Part shown: positions 1 through 14,100 of the stretch, piece by piece
Layout: each line of letters begins with the position of its first letter
Position numbering within the stretch: the first letter of the stretch is position 1
Assembly (NCBI GenBank): GCA_003952965.2
Contig: CM025855.1
Location: 307,557 to 371,556 of the forward strand
Reading direction: 5' to 3'
DNA: 64,000 bases
DNA from: Morella rubra
Taxonomy: Eukaryota > Streptophyta > Magnoliopsida > Fagales > Myricaceae
Translations under genes and position numbers: made by a program
The notes under the pieces: generated by a model
Seen by the model: the letters and a program-made list of their open reading frames with translations, nothing else
What the model was told of the DNA's origin: nothing
Database searches by the model: none

Positions 1-94
1 GCTCGCAAGCAGCCTTCGAGGGCCAAGTTGTGAGAGCAGAATCTGCTACAAACGTATGTCACTGGAGGACCATGGGGAAAATGAGCAAAAGGAG

Positions 95-178
95 TGTCAG
101 AAGTGGGATTTGAACCCACGCCCTCTCTCGAAGACCAGAACTTGAGTCTGGCGCCTTAGACCACTCGGCCATCCTGAC
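95..178 (-). tRNA. tRNA-Leu (anticodon CAA)
   Basis: Read on the minus strand, an 84-nt cloverleaf starts GTCAGGATGGCCGAGTGG and ends in TTCTGAC plus discriminator A. The seven-base acceptor arms pair, with one G-T. The anticodon stem CCAGA/TCTGG encloses the loop CTCAAGT, which gives anticodon CAA. There is a long variable arm, as expected for tRNA-Leu, and no intron. The internal polymerase III boxes are present (A box TGGCCGAGTGG, B box GGTTCAAATCC). A run of four T on the minus strand at 87-90 is a likely terminator. It decodes UUG. Confidence 0.95.
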
Positions 179-1410
179 TGGTGTGCTCATTCATCCTGTT
201 GTATAGTCTTGTCCCTGCTAAAAGCTCTTTAGCCGTCACCTGAAAGACTATTCATTGTCCCCAGAGGATGGACACGGGATACGGAAGCAAAAGGCCTATA
301 AATGATCAAATTACTCATTGACCTTGGAAGTCCCTCAACTAAAATTTGGTTTCTGCAGACACCCTTTGTGCTCCTTACTGCTACTGGCTGAAACAGAACG
401 GATTCATCATCACTCCTACTGGCATCGCAATGCTATTTTTTTTCTTTTTTTTCTTTTTCTAAGCAATGGTCTTGTTTGCATTACTCCATGATTTGAAACT
501 GACCAACCAAGTTGCTAAATTATCACCTGATGTTGGATATGTACTTTTAGGGTACACTTACCTTCTCTGATTATCTGAGAGCTATCAAAGTACATAAACC
601 AAGAACTTCTTTCACTAACATCAATTGTTTTTACTGCTCTAATATTTATTTATAATAACGACTCTTAAGCATTTGATTCCCCATCGGCCCCTGCTTTCTA
701 AATACAGAGATGCTTTTCAGAACAGGAACAACATTGAATTGAGGAACAGGATCCTCAACAGTAAATGTAAAAAGACTAACAGATTGCATGTCTATAAACA
801 GATCATCTTGACGCAAACTGGAAATCACTCATCGATAGTTCCCCATCTTCAACATGGTCGAAAGCTTAGAAGGCCTACATTCAGACTGGATCTAGTTTCA
901 AGGATAGCATAACAGTTTAAATCAAAGAATCGCGACATGCAGTCCAGTATTGCTGTATGTCCCGCTAACTTCAGCTAAGAATCGGAGCCTATATTAGTTT
1001 TTTTTTTCAATATATATATATATATATATATATATAATCAAAACTGGAATTCATTCAAAACTAAGAAAACAGAAACAGAGTTGCTAAAAGATAAAGAAAA
1101 CGGCTATGGGGGATCCGTTCCCTCGTACAACCAAAACAGATCCGAAAAACGCTAAAAAAACAGAGGGGTAACCTCCAAGAGCAATTTTAGAGGCCGCCCA
1201 ACGAGCCCATTGGTGTGCAACCGAATTTGCACCTCGATAGAAATGCTGAATCCTCGTAGCTTATATTAGGTGCTGCTGTAGTAGTGTAATGTAACACAAG
1301 TGACACCCCGATCACCATCAATGACATGCAGGGGAGGTTTATTGGGATTAATTACGGGACTAAAAAAAAGGTCTGGAAATAAAGACTAGCCGGTATTGTA
1401 AAAAGCGACA
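179..1410. other. Spacer downstream of the MATE gene
   Basis: No gene was recognised. It holds a (TA)n microsatellite at about 1011-1036. The part nearest 1410 should contain the 3' untranslated region of the minus-strand MATE transporter. The short open frames here have no recognisable motif. Confidence 0.6.
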
Positions 1411-4400
1411 TTAGACATTCTCATCTATCTTCGGGATTTTGATTTCCTGGCCACCCCACTTCCGCATGCGTTCTGTCGTTTGTTCAACCTGCAAGTGCTT
1501 TATTATCAATATGTTTGTTATAGTTCTCTTTTTTAAAGATTTTATACATCAGAAGTAAAATCATCTACAGAGTCATGATGTTCTGCAATTCCTTTGCAGT
1601 TTAGAAAAACTACCATAATCCAACATCCAAAAGAGCTTCGAGCTTCGAGCTTCGAAGGATGAAGTGGGTTCCACAAGAACTTTCCTTACCTCTTTGTTCC
1701 AGTTGGTCTTGTATAGTACAAACAAGAGTAGCAAAGTCTGTAGAGCAGTTCCGCCTATCATTCCCGCCCATAGTCCCTACAACAGTGAAAATGGATAGCA
1801 ATGAAACCAGTAGGAAACTACAAAAACACAGCCGCCAAAAGAAGTAAATCATTTTGCCTTACTTTGTCGCCCTTTTATCTGGATAATAGGAATAGCAACT
1901 GGAAAGTAAATATTTACCTCTACTCCCAACTTTAATTTGTACCCTAGAAAGAATCCGAGTGGAAGCCCGAAAACGTAATAACTACCCAAGTTGATATAAG
2001 CCACTAATGCTTGCCACCCCCCTCCAACAGCAACGCCTGCAGATAGGGTTCCAAAATGGATTAGAAGAGCTGGAATGCAAAGCTTATTATAAACGGAGAA
2101 CAAGCAGAAGCCAAGTAAATTGGACACCTGAAATCACAGGTTGAACGCTGTTAAGAACCATGGTCACACCAAGAAGGAATGCTAGGCGAGAGACGGCTCT
2201 TTGTAGATCTTCACTGTTCGTGAAAATGACGGCAAAATAGTCTTTAGTTATCAGGATGACTACCATAAAAAAGATCCCAATTAGCAGAGACTCAAAGATT
2301 GTCACGTAAACAGAGTATTTTGCAGCTCTTGAATGGCCCCATCCAAGTTCGTTGGAAACTCGAACACTGCAAAACAAAGGCACGAAAATCAGCTAAAGAG
2401 TAAACGATTAAACATAGAGCTCATGCAATTAGTTACCCGTGACACAATCCAGCACAGACCAGACACGAAGACATGCCGTATAATGATGCGTTTGATTGCA
2501 CATGTACATTAGCCTCTCCATGTGCGAAACTCAGACATAACCCTTCAGAATTCTTACTAATAGGCCCCAAAATTCTCAACTGCCACACACCCACAACGTT
2601 AAGCCTCCATAATTTTTCAATCTACTGCATCAACGCAGCTCCTGCATAAATCACACTATGCAACAGCTGCAAAATTTCCGCAGAGCAAATCTTCCAATGT
2701 TGATTCCGGCAACATTCTCTTGATCTTGTAAAGGAATGCTACAATTACTCGTGAGTAATTGAGCAGCAATACATGATCCAGTGTCGTGTCGAATTCTGTG
2801 ACTAGTTGATTTTAGAGTCACCGAAGTCTAGTTTGGTGCCCAACTGTTACTTGCTATGAAATGTCAATGGAGAATTAAAAAAGAAGGGATTCTGTACCTT
2901 ATAGCCGCATTTACGCCGATGAACAACATGGCTTCCCACCCATTGAAATTCATGCTGAAAATATGAAACTGAATGAATGAGTAAATGGAAAGAAAAATTC
3001 AGAACTGCAAATATAGAAACTAAATATGAGAGGGCATATCAAACCAATGCAAAAAATTCACTCAACGGTGTTCATGTTATTCAATATTCATGGTGCCACA
3101 AATTCCTGCAGAAGATCATGTTATCGCTGCGCCAAAAACCAATTCCAGAGAAGTGCGTAGTTGTTGGTTGACAGAAACAGAAAGCCAATCTTGCTTCGTT
3201 TTAAAAGCTTCAAAATTTATGTCGGCCTTTGTAAATTGATAAAAAAGCAAGTGTTTGTTTAACATATGTCGTGCACAAGGTGTGATCTTACCAAATAGAG
3301 AGGGAACCAACAGAAATCACAGCATTATCAAGGTGGCCAGTCAGAATTATCATGCTCATCATATACCAAATTTCCAGGCAAAGCATGACTGCCGATGCAA
3401 ATGAGAGCCTAACAAAGGCCCATATGTCTTTGAACGCCAACCAAGACAGACCATTCCACCCAGCTTCCTTGCACCAAACAATAACATAGACAACCTGAGC
3501 CACGGCAATCTCCCAACTGGTGATATCAAAAGCTATGGCTGCACCAGTCACCCCCCAATCGAATACATACACGAAAAGACAAAGCAATCCGACGTGTATC
3601 ACTAGGGCCACAAACCCGATCCATGCAAGCACAGTAACCTTGCTCTGAGCCTGGAGGAACTTCTGTGTTGGGAAATTGATGGCAAGTGAGAATAACTGAG
3701 GGATGATTAATATACTAAATTTGCCCGCAAGATCAGCGATGTCATCATCTTGTCCCAGAAACTTCAGAATTGGGGTAGCGAAGACGTAAATTGGCAAGAG
3801 AGCGATACAGGTGACCCACAGGATTATCCATGACCGTTGCATGTAAATACCGAGCAAATAAATTTGTCCAGCACCAAAAGCTTGACCACAAAGCGTCTCG
3901 AGTGCACTCCCCATACCAAGCTACATTTTCGTGAAATAAAGCACCTCAAGGTCGATAGATGAGTCATTTGCTATAACAGGGTTGGCAAATTGCACGTAGA
4001 ACAGATAATTAATTAAGCAACTATATACCATGACTTGCTTGTCAAATGCATACTCAAGCTCATTATTCTTGAAATAAATACCAGAAAGAGAAGCAACCAT
4101 TACAGAAACAGGGTTCCATGAATTTCCATCGTCAAATTTGCGTGGTTATGCATTTGTTCTTATTAGAGGAATTATTCTCATGATCCAAGGTTACGGTAAA
4201 GATGCATTGAACAACCTGCAGATACATGCTAAACTACCTTTGTTTTACATCACCCAATATACCACAACCATTAGGTACAGATACATCAACGTGCGTCATG
4301 TGCTACACATAATTATGTTTTTGCACTATACAGTACTGATAAAACGAACTCCTAATAGATAGATCTATAGAGAGGCTATACCATGAAACCAAAAGAGAAG

Positions 4401-4630
4401 GTGCCGATGACAGAGAGAGCAATAGAGATGGCGGAGAGCTCCAAGTCTCCAATGTGGCCGACGAAGATGTTGGTGACCGAGTTGGTCATGTATTGGCATA
4501 GAATGTTGAACGAGATGGGCCCCGCTATCTTCCATAACTTCACCGATTCTTTCCACAACACCTGCCTCATCTCCCCTACGCTCCTCACCGGCGGGTAGTC
4601 CCCATCGACTTCGATCAACGGAGTTTCCAT
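1411..4630 (-). CDS. MATE efflux transporter, DETOXIFICATION family (DTX34/35-like)
   Basis: Seven exons join in phase: 4630-4382, 3920-3292, 2954-2898, 2366-2128, 2036-1918, 1776-1690 and 1488-1411. They give 485 residues, the usual length for plant MATE proteins. Every junction has GT/AG ends. Recognisable family blocks are QYMTNSVTNIFVGHIGDLE near residue 45, LGMGSALETLCGQAFGAGQ starting at exon 2, the SICMNFNGWEAM junction, SVRVSNELGWGHSRAAKYS, and SGVAVGGGWQALVAYINLG. These are the two inverted MatE repeats, each of six membrane helices. The protein is a proton- or sodium-coupled exporter of organic compounds. The wording is closest to my memory of Arabidopsis DTX35 (FFT), a flavonoid transporter acting at the vacuole membrane. 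Substrate and membrane here are inferred only. The start ATG begins the conserved acidic N-terminus and nothing in the frame suggests an earlier start. The gene looks intact. Confidence 0.93.
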
Positions 4631-7600
4631 CTATCCACTTGTGTCCGGGATGGCTAGCAAGCTTCTCCGCTAGTGGTGGAGTTGTTTGGTAACGAGACGT
4701 CGCAAACTGGTTTGGTTTGGTTTTGGAAACTGGTTGTTACGCTTTTCATGAGCGGCTTTTGCGCACATGTATCTTTCCTGTATGAACTAGTAAACTCCAA
4801 TCTTATTTTCAAACGTATACTCTCTTTCTTCCGCAGATTTGTGATCTTGAGGTTAGTCTATTTCTTTTGCTTTGAACATTAGTAGATCTATTTCATCCGG
4901 ACAAAAGTGGCCGGGAAGGAGAGCATAATATGGTAATTCGTTTTCGCGTCCATTATATATACATTGGAATATTAATCGTTTTCGAAAGTTCATGTGGCAT
5001 TGGAATATTAATTCTACTTTGGCGAACATTTAATGGAAACTTCAACTGATCTTGGACTGTGTTGAATTTGCACTTAACTTTTAAACATTGGCACATGGGC
5101 CGCTTTTCTGTAAAAACAAATGCGACCAAAATTAGAAACGTTAGTAACCTTTTGTCCTGCAGGGGAAAATATTATCATGGCCGGAAGAACGTTATCAAGC
5201 CTTTTAGTGCATGTAGCGGTAGATATTATGTACGCAAAACTTTATGCATATATATAGCTCATCCTCTCGCCCTTCTTTTTTTAAAAAAAAAAAAAAAATA
5301 GACGTAATCATTAGAGTGCGATTTGAATATCCCGAAAGCACCTTAGACGTGCACAAAAGTTTGAGCTAAAGCATGTACCTTATTCTTGGTCGTACATATA
5401 ATTAAGTCCACAATGTGTACAACATGACAGGCATGCAAATTAATATTTATAAAGTCCAAAATTTCTGCAGAGAATATGATTTGAAGTGTGTTATACGTAC
5501 AATTACATTGGCGAATGTGATCACCATTCACCAAGTTTCTCATGCTCAAGAGCGTGATTGAAAGAAACTGATTCCAGTTAAAAATTAATTTGCTTCCTTT
5601 TTCATTGTTCCCAATCGTACAGGGGCAGAAGTTTGATTGGTGTCGGTTGGTTCAAAGCCTGGTGATGAATCGAAGGAAAGAGATAGGGATGTCTGTACAG
5701 AATAATGTGGGTCGAATTGAAAATTTGATGGGCAGCAGAAGAAGCACCTACAATCTCCAGGGAAATAAATAAACTAGTGAACTCGATCCTGACAAAGGAA
5801 ACTCACAGGAAGAAAGAGAAGGAATCTGGAATCGACAGGTGGTTCGTGTGATCATTCTGCCATTAACTTTTGTGAAGCCGCGGGCGCTAGCTTTTTAATA
5901 TCTAAAGAAACTTTTTGTGAAAGGCCGCTTCGGTGGTGACATTAATGACTACCAGAACCGACTCCTCCATGCATTTTGGTAGCCCTCTAATTAATCAACC
6001 CCCTACTTTTTGATTTTCAGTGCCTAATTTCGTTACAATATTCAATCCTAACCCACCGCATGGTTCCCGGACCCATGCTTTTTAAGAGTTCTGGGTCTGG
6101 GTAACAGAGAGAAAAGAGAAGAAACGAAACGCAAACAGAAACAGAGAGAAGGGATGGACGCTTCTTCTTATTCAAAACGACATCCTTTTCACTCTCAACG
6201 ACTCACATCAGAGACGTGCCAAACTGCGCCCAATCTCGCCAAGTTCACATGGGCCGAAACGTCATCAGACTCATCACCTATATCCATTGGCAAGCGCTTG
6301 ATACAGACGAAAGTTGATCTCTCATATGACTAGGAATTTATTGCCTACAAATTAAATCGACTTGTAATGTAAAAAGGACGTTCTTTTGTACTGATACAAT
6401 TATTTCAATCTCCTTTTTTTTGTCCACTATCAAGTCCCAAAGCCTTTTTTTTTTTTTAATCCTTTCCATAGCTGGTCTTGTTTATTTTCGAGCCGTGAGT
6501 CACTTTGGGTCATCATACGTTTCGGCGTATAAAAACGTCAAACTTTCGTGATGGCTATCTGTATCTGATCAGCTGGGTATAGAGGTATATGAGCACAGAG
6601 CGGTTGATGATCAAATGTCTCTCTGCCTGGGTCTGGGACCAAAGCTGCGTGTTGAATGCTCGTTCCAAGGGAAAGCGCAACTTCTTTATCTCCCATTGTG
6701 ACCCACTCAGCGGCCGCACTCATTTTGGACGCTATTCATTGAATTTGTCATGGCTTTATTGTCCCAACCCTTGATATCTACTCGATTACAAGATCATTGG
6801 TTAAAGAATATTTATTATATGTAAGTTCTACAAGCTTACACATATCTTTCGTGATCTACGAAAGGGCAACTATACATTTCTATATTACCACAGACTGATA
6901 CCTTTTTCCTGCAAAAGTGACTTATAATGCATTCAGATGATCTCTATACATACTTTCAGTTGTATTCCAGTCTCCAGAAAATGATAAGGCCAGTGCAGAG
7001 GCTTTCTTCTCGGTCCTTTTTGTTTTCGAATAAAAGCAAAATATCTTACATACCTTTCAGAAACTTGACTTTGTAAAGTTACTTAACTTTAAAGCAAGAT
7101 ATTTTCCTTTAAAAAGGAAATGAATCAAATGATGCAACATATTCATGGAATACGATCCGTGTAACTCTTCCATCTGACGCGCATACAAACACACTCTCGC
7201 ACACAATGTTTGTGTTTTTTTTTTTTCCTCCTTTTCAAATGTCGTGGAGCCTCATCATCCTATACATAAGTTATCTACGAGATATTTTCATTACAACTTT
7301 ACCTATTTTTCCAGCAACTTCATAATCAAAGCACCACGTCCAAGAGTTGATTTTAAAACACATTTTAACACGACACATTATGTGTCAATCCACGCACACC
7401 TCAACTAATCTCAAAATTTATACAACATTTCTGTCCTACACAAATCAATTAATAATTAAAAACTCAGAGCTTTGGCATTGAATAATTATAATCCGATGGA
7501 CAACCTAGATATCGTCCGAACTCCAAAATTATTAAGAGCACAATTCTATTTGATTCCACTTCCTAAAAGTGTCGAGTGACACTGTTCATACCGCCTAAAA

Positions 7601-8020
7601 AAACAAAAACAAAAAAAGCGAGACTGATACACTTACCAGTGGAGAATTCAAACCCTACCCTACAACTACAGACTGACTGTTCCAGCTTTGGCGTTCAGAG
7701 ATGTGAAGTTCACGTGGGGATGCCCACTGACAACTTCTGCTCCGCCACCAAATAGCTGCCAGCCGCGTGGTTCTGACAAAATCCAGTGGAGCAGATTAAC
7801 GGTTCTGATTGAATCCTGTAGAGTAGCTTCCTCCATTACGGCGCTTAGCTTAAAAAGCAGGCAAAAAGTGAGATCGATCTACTTCTTAGATTTGACAATT
7901 CACAATACTGCTTGCCTATCACCGGCTATAGCCCGTCTTCGATAAAACTAAAGCATTTAAACAATCCGAGGAAAAGTACTTCTTCTCAATCGGGAAAGAA
8001 CAAAAGATGTGCACAAGAAG

Positions 8021-8056
<36 letters not shown>

Positions 8057-10970
8057 AATATGGTTTTTACAAAGCTTCTAAGGCGACTTTGCTCCACTAA
8101 ATTTCCATAAAAGCATATGCCTCTATTGAATGAGCCAATCCATTCACGGAACCGTGGATCCTGTAAACCACATCTTACTGACAATAATTTTGAAGCATAC
8201 TCTTGACCTGATCAATAATTTTCCCAATTTTTCAGTCAATACAATTTGAGTTCATGTTCATCACTCTTTCAACAACAATGGCCGACTCCCTTTCAAAAAC
8301 TACGTTGTCTAACTTAACACCTTTTACTTTTAGTCATTAAAATTGTCCATGCATTCTGAACCTCTCCCCTCATATTTGATAGAACCGCCGCTCCCCCCGA
8401 AAATTGGATCAAAGGAAATACTATTAAAGCAACCATTCTAGAATGCACTATCATCTATTACTTTTTCTTTTTTTTTGGGTGAATTGGGAGGCCTTTCCAA
8501 GTCCTCAAGTGTGCCCGATAAACCTGAAGAATTTGGCGCGATAGAACTTGCAAACCTTGTCCGCGTCAATGCTAAGACTAGAATGAGAGTTGAGAATAAT
8601 CTTAATTCTTAAGCCATTGAATAGGGCTCAAGTGGGCTAGAGAGTTCGCATTGAATGGCCATGGTGACAGGCGCTGGTAATATATTTTATGCAATCTTCC
8701 AGAGCAAATATTTATTAAGTCTGTCGTGCATATTAAGTTTTCAGAGTATCTTCCATTTATCACTTGAGAGTTGCAGACGAAAATAAATTCAAAGAAGTCG
8801 GCTTGTAAGTTGTCGTCGTGGAATTTTCGGATCTGTTCAGAATTGTTTGCTTTCGACACTGATCTCTAAGTGTTTATTATAAGCTTCACACTTGCGGCCA
8901 AACTTATTTTCTTCTTTGTTAAATCTCCGTCCATGTGTTTGTAAAAATGCCTAATTGGAAAGCGATATATCACCAAATTTTTCGAGGAGCACGTACGTCT
9001 ATTTTCACCGAAATGAACCCAAAATTGTGAGTCCAAAATTCTCCAAAAGATTTTAATTCCCTGGAGATCAATGTTTATGTTTTTTTTTTTTCTTTCTAAG
9101 AAGATCAATGTTTATGCTTATAAGACCTGAAACCCATAATTTATCTGCAAAAGCAAATTCCGTAACGTGTAATGCCTGAACGGCTGAACCTGTCCTCGGC
9201 TACGGCCGTTTCGGGCCGAGGAAGTCGTTCTACGAGTTGTGTAACGTGGCTCCGGAAACTTGTAAAACTGAATGTAGCGGTAACCGATAAGATTACAGCT
9301 CACAGTCACGATCTGAAACATTCAATGCCCACGTGTGTTCATAAATAGTTGCTTTTCTAATTATTTCCTGTTTCTTCGATATTATCTCCTTTTACCGTTG
9401 CAAAATGAACTATGGCTGGGGCCATGGCCTTAATGTTCCTTCGCGACTTGTTTCTTAGTTAATACTTTTTTTTTTTTTTTTTTTCTGGTAAGAATGGAAA
9501 TTCAGTCCGGAGAAACTAACCAACTCACTAACCGTGCTAATTAAATCGCTATTTTTTTGCATAAATAGTATTTGAATTTCGCTAACAATTCTGAATTTAT
9601 TTCACTCAATTAATTTTTATTAGCTATCTATTCTAACGTGGTGTGTTCGAATTGAAATAGACAAAAGCTGGATGCTCATTTCAATTTATTCGTTGGCGTA
9701 GAAAGTAAACAAAAACTAATAAAATTGGGCCTCGTAGTTGGAAGATAATAAATATTTCGGATCATGGATCCACAGCAGCAATTAATCAAATTAAATTTGA
9801 TGTTTGACCCTCCAAAAAAATTAATAGAAAGCAACAATAAGCACATTGAAATCAGAAATTAATAAATCACCATAATAACTCACCTGACCGCTTGCTGGAA
9901 GCAAATATAGACAATTGAAGTCTTCGTTTATGTATTTAATTAAAATATTAACGTGCTATATCTGACATGTCATAACATAACTGCATATATAATTCAATCA
10001 ATACATATAACTCGTCACAGATAAAGATGTACCAAATGTTTCCAACGACATGCGGCATGAGACCAAAAATAAATAAATAAATAAAAATATTTAAGATGAG
10101 GAGGTAATTAACTTGGAAGCAATAGGTTAGAGGCCGTCTGCAAAACTAGAAAAGGCACTATATAAGGGTTTAGAAAAATATGTCTGTCGTTTTAATTTTA
10201 ATTCATGAAAGTTGAAAGCGAAATTCGTAATTATAAAACGGAATTCTTTATTATTCTTAATTATAAGCTGTCGCTTTGTTCCATGGACAGGTACTTGATA
10301 ATCTAATGTGTTGATGGTTTTACAGTTTGTCGTCAAGCAAATAGGTTTATTATTTATAGTAGTACAAGTGCGTGCATGTACGTAGTTTTCAGCAAGTCCC
10401 GTGTTCTAGTTTTGGCCTTATTAAATTTTATTTAAAAAGAGGTCTATCGATCCATTGAAATTTGAAAGGCATACATGAAACTCCATAACCCTAGTTTGAA
10501 CTTTAATTATATTAGTCATTGATGGTGGACCGGCGATGGATTTTTGTTCTAGCCTAGCACATGAGTAATTGACTGTTGCCAAGCCTTTCGTCATATAATC
10601 TGACCCGTGAGACAAAGTAAGGTGAACGAAGCTCTTTTATATAGTGAGTTTCTGATACTTAAGTTAGTGTTCGAGGAAATCCGTTTGCAAAGTAGATGCG
10701 ATGTGTGTTCGGGATTGCATACCTAAAGGGTTTTATACAAGCAAACCTTCTTTCACAACTGCCAAGACCTAATATATCAAAAAGATCTCAACATACGACG
10801 GCTCCCCTTGCACCTGCAAGTGGAAAATGGTCTTTTGAAGAGGTTGCTCGGATGTTTTGGGTGAATTTCGTCGGAGAGACGTCTGACGTGTGGGAGGGCC
10901 CTTCGGCATATGAGGCGTGGCCTCGTAGACCAAGACCTTCCTAGACTTTTAGGATTATGTGAGTGTGTTT

Positions 10971-11113
10971 ATTAAAATTTTAACATAATAAAATAATTAT
11001 AATATAATCTTTCTTTTTCTATTAAATCATTACTTTTCAATAATAAATATAAAAAATTCATTCAAATATCTCTCCCTTCATTTTTACCAATTTCAATACT
11101 TTAAAATTTTAAT
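10971..11113. repeat. Possible small inverted-repeat (MITE-like) element
   Basis: The 13-base sequence ATTAAAATTTTAA at 10971-10983 recurs as its reverse complement at 11101-11113. They flank about 117 bp of very AT-rich DNA. Such paired ends are common in plant MITEs. No clear target-site duplication was found, and the arms are low in complexity, so chance remains possible. Confidence 0.3.
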
Positions 11114-14100
11114 ACTCAAATACAACCTGAGTCCCTTTGGGAGAGGCTCATTGGGATGCACTTTGTCTTAGTTTATAAGTTTTCTAGTGCTTTGTTTGGC
11201 TGAACCGGATCGATTGGGCTGATATTTTCATACCCATTTGTCATCAAATTTAAAAATAGGAGAAATGAGTTAAAGTTCACGAGGAGACTTCTTACCCATT
11301 ACTACTAGTATGCCATACCCTTTTTTTTTTTTTTTTTTTTAAAAAGGGTTTTTTGGTAGAATTAAACTTACGATTGTCTAAGACTATTTCATATGAAAGC
11401 ATGTGACTGTTAATTTCCAACAATTTTTCTCCTTATCAAAGCTAAAAATAACTCAATCTTAAATGTACCAAACTTTTCGCCACCTTTTGAGTGCGTGTTC
11501 CACACGATTAAGGCACGCTTCCATGACTCCTATTCTTGTTTCCCAATTCCAACTAGCTATCACACACCTTAATTGCAATACTTGAATTGCTAATGTTTCA
11601 TCGGTCTCATGTTCCTGTGTACGAAACAATAACATATGCATTTATTTATATAAAAATAACCCAAAACTTGCTTAGCTCACAATGTGTAAAGGGTTAACCA
11701 ATCGGTGCCGTTGATCTGGCTGACGTGCTGCCGCTTCCATCAGCCGTCAACGCGATAGCCAACGAAAACCCAGATATTATTGGGAATTTGGGAGTGTGGG
11801 TTTCGTGTGGCTTAGGATACCCGTGTGCGTGTCACCGCTCCTCGAAAAGCGCGTTGAGTTGGCGCCACCGGGGGTTTCAAGCGGGGAACCGGTTAACCCC
11901 GGTTGACTCCAACCACGCAACCGAACTGGCCCCCACCCCCTGCAACGACGAAAAACGCGCGTCGGAGCCACGAGCGTTGAGTGTTCCGTTTTTTCTGTTA
12001 GGCAGCCTCCACCAACTCCTCAAGCGGGACGGCATTTCTTGTCTTCATAGAAGTACATGTATCAGATGGTTCTACGAGATGACAATTTTACCCTCAGGAA
12101 CAATAGTGTATATCTGAGTGCTTTTTTAGGTGTAAATTGAAAACGCATGGTATCGAGGTAGGCAAGGGACAAGTGGCACATCTTACTCGACAAGTGTCAA
12201 AAGGAGAGGCCGACTGGCCGAGATTCTACTAAGAGGAAAGAGGAATCTAAAGTAGTTTGGATGGTTAGTTTGCTAACCAATTTTTCTCATTAAGCTTTTT
12301 GCCTACACGCAATCTACGCACACCAATTTTCAATTTGTTCATGCTATTTGTGAAAATTTCACGTCAATTGTCATAATTAACCCGCAAAAAAAAAAACTAA
12401 ATTGTCATAAATACCCTTGACGAACATAATCCATGACAGTAGGCAATATATCTCAAGTTGTGTTGTTGTTTTTTTTTTTTTTATTTTTTTTTTTTAAGAA
12501 GGGTGGGGGCTCTGCCTTTTTGGGCGTGGTTGACCCACCTCTGGGTGCCTTTTCCAGATACGAGGGGGGTTGTTTTCCTTTCTTTACTCTTTCTTATTCA
12601 TTTATTGACAAGTGTTTTGGCGGGTGAAAAGGGCCAAAGTGCTTCGATTGTAAAAGCTTAATTGGGCTTTTCATGACGTCCCAGAATGCAACCGGTGGTT
12701 GAAACTAAGGATAAAAATATATATATATATATGGAACTTATAGTTTGATGTAAAATTTCTCAATTATTAATGAATATATGAAAACACAATCATTTCGTCC
12801 TACAATTTGGTATACAATTATTTTATTTTTAATCCGGTTACTGAGTTAGTTTATACGCAACTCGATTAATTCAAATACATGTGTAACCTCTCATCCTACA
12901 CAACTGGACAATTATCAAATCAAAGGCTTCGAGAATGACTCTAAAGGATTAATAACATCTATGAAGTTTAGAATTTAGAATTTTAGATAGAGCAAACCAT
13001 TAAGGTCCAAACATTAATCATTAGGCCAATGTCAGGTATGACAAAGTTTTCCAAACTAAACTATATATAAATAATAAATAAAAATTGGAAGGAGGAGTCC
13101 CATATGCTTCATTTGGGACGGGAAGAAAGAAGAGACTGTTTGTTATATATGAGGAAAAGATGCTCCTCCGAGGCTAATAGATAATGGCTTAATCCTCAAG
13201 CCAAATGATAAACTAAAACTATAGGGATTCTCTTTTGCTACCTGAAAGTTGCGCTTGGTTCAAGTGAATGGAATGGAGAATCAGTCCTCATTTGGTAAAA
13301 TATTCTTGTATTTCTGACCACATAAAATAAGACCCCCCCCTAGCTAGTATAATGCGAAGATATTGTCGGGAGAGATCTTTTAGGGAGATTAATGGGAAGA
13401 ACTTTAGTAATTAAAAAACGTAATGAACGCTTAAAAATAATCTTAGTCTATAACTTTTAACGTGACATTAATTTTGCAAACAAATTAAGTGATGCCTAGG
13501 CTAGGGTCTCTCGCTTCATGAAAATAGAGGTCTGGAGTACTTCAACAAATTCATGGTGAGTGAATGATTTTGTTTTCTCACACAAATTAAGAAATACTTA
13601 TTTATTTATTTGTTCTCGTAAAGTCGAATAATGAATTTTTCATTATAACAGAAAATTTAATTTATTCAGTTACACAATTAATAAGGCACGTAGAATTTTG
13701 GGTGTCCAATAACTATTTGCAATTGCTACAGAAGCTACAATATCTATTTATTAATGTATGCGCATGCTCTTAATTGATAGTGTATTCAATTTACTTCTCT
13801 CACTTTTTTTATTTTTTGGTCTTCTCATCTGCATAGATGGCAATAATTAGGGAATGGCTAGCATTAATTTAACAGGCACGTAGACTTGTTATGTTTACCG
13901 TTTCAAAACCAAACAAGTGTAACTCCCTTAAACTTGACCCTCCAATTGAAACACCGCGAATGTCCCATTAAAAGTATTTTTTTTTTAAAAAACCCAAAAA
14001 AAGTAGATTAGGTCCCAATGCAATTGCAAACTTGCTAATACTCAAATTGCTACAACTTACGCGTGTTTTATTTTATTTTTATTTTTCTTTTACAAATATA

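Noticed and set aside
6538-6774. Overlapping opposed frames of about 61 codons in the large spacer
   Set aside because: Neither has a recognisable domain or coding-like neighbours. Such lengths are expected by chance in DNA of this composition.
11725-12117. A 130-codon plus-strand frame in the GC-rich patch
   Set aside because: The start is TTG-like or weak, the composition is that of GC-rich spacer with many Cys and Arg, and no domain is recognisable. The opposite strand is equally open.
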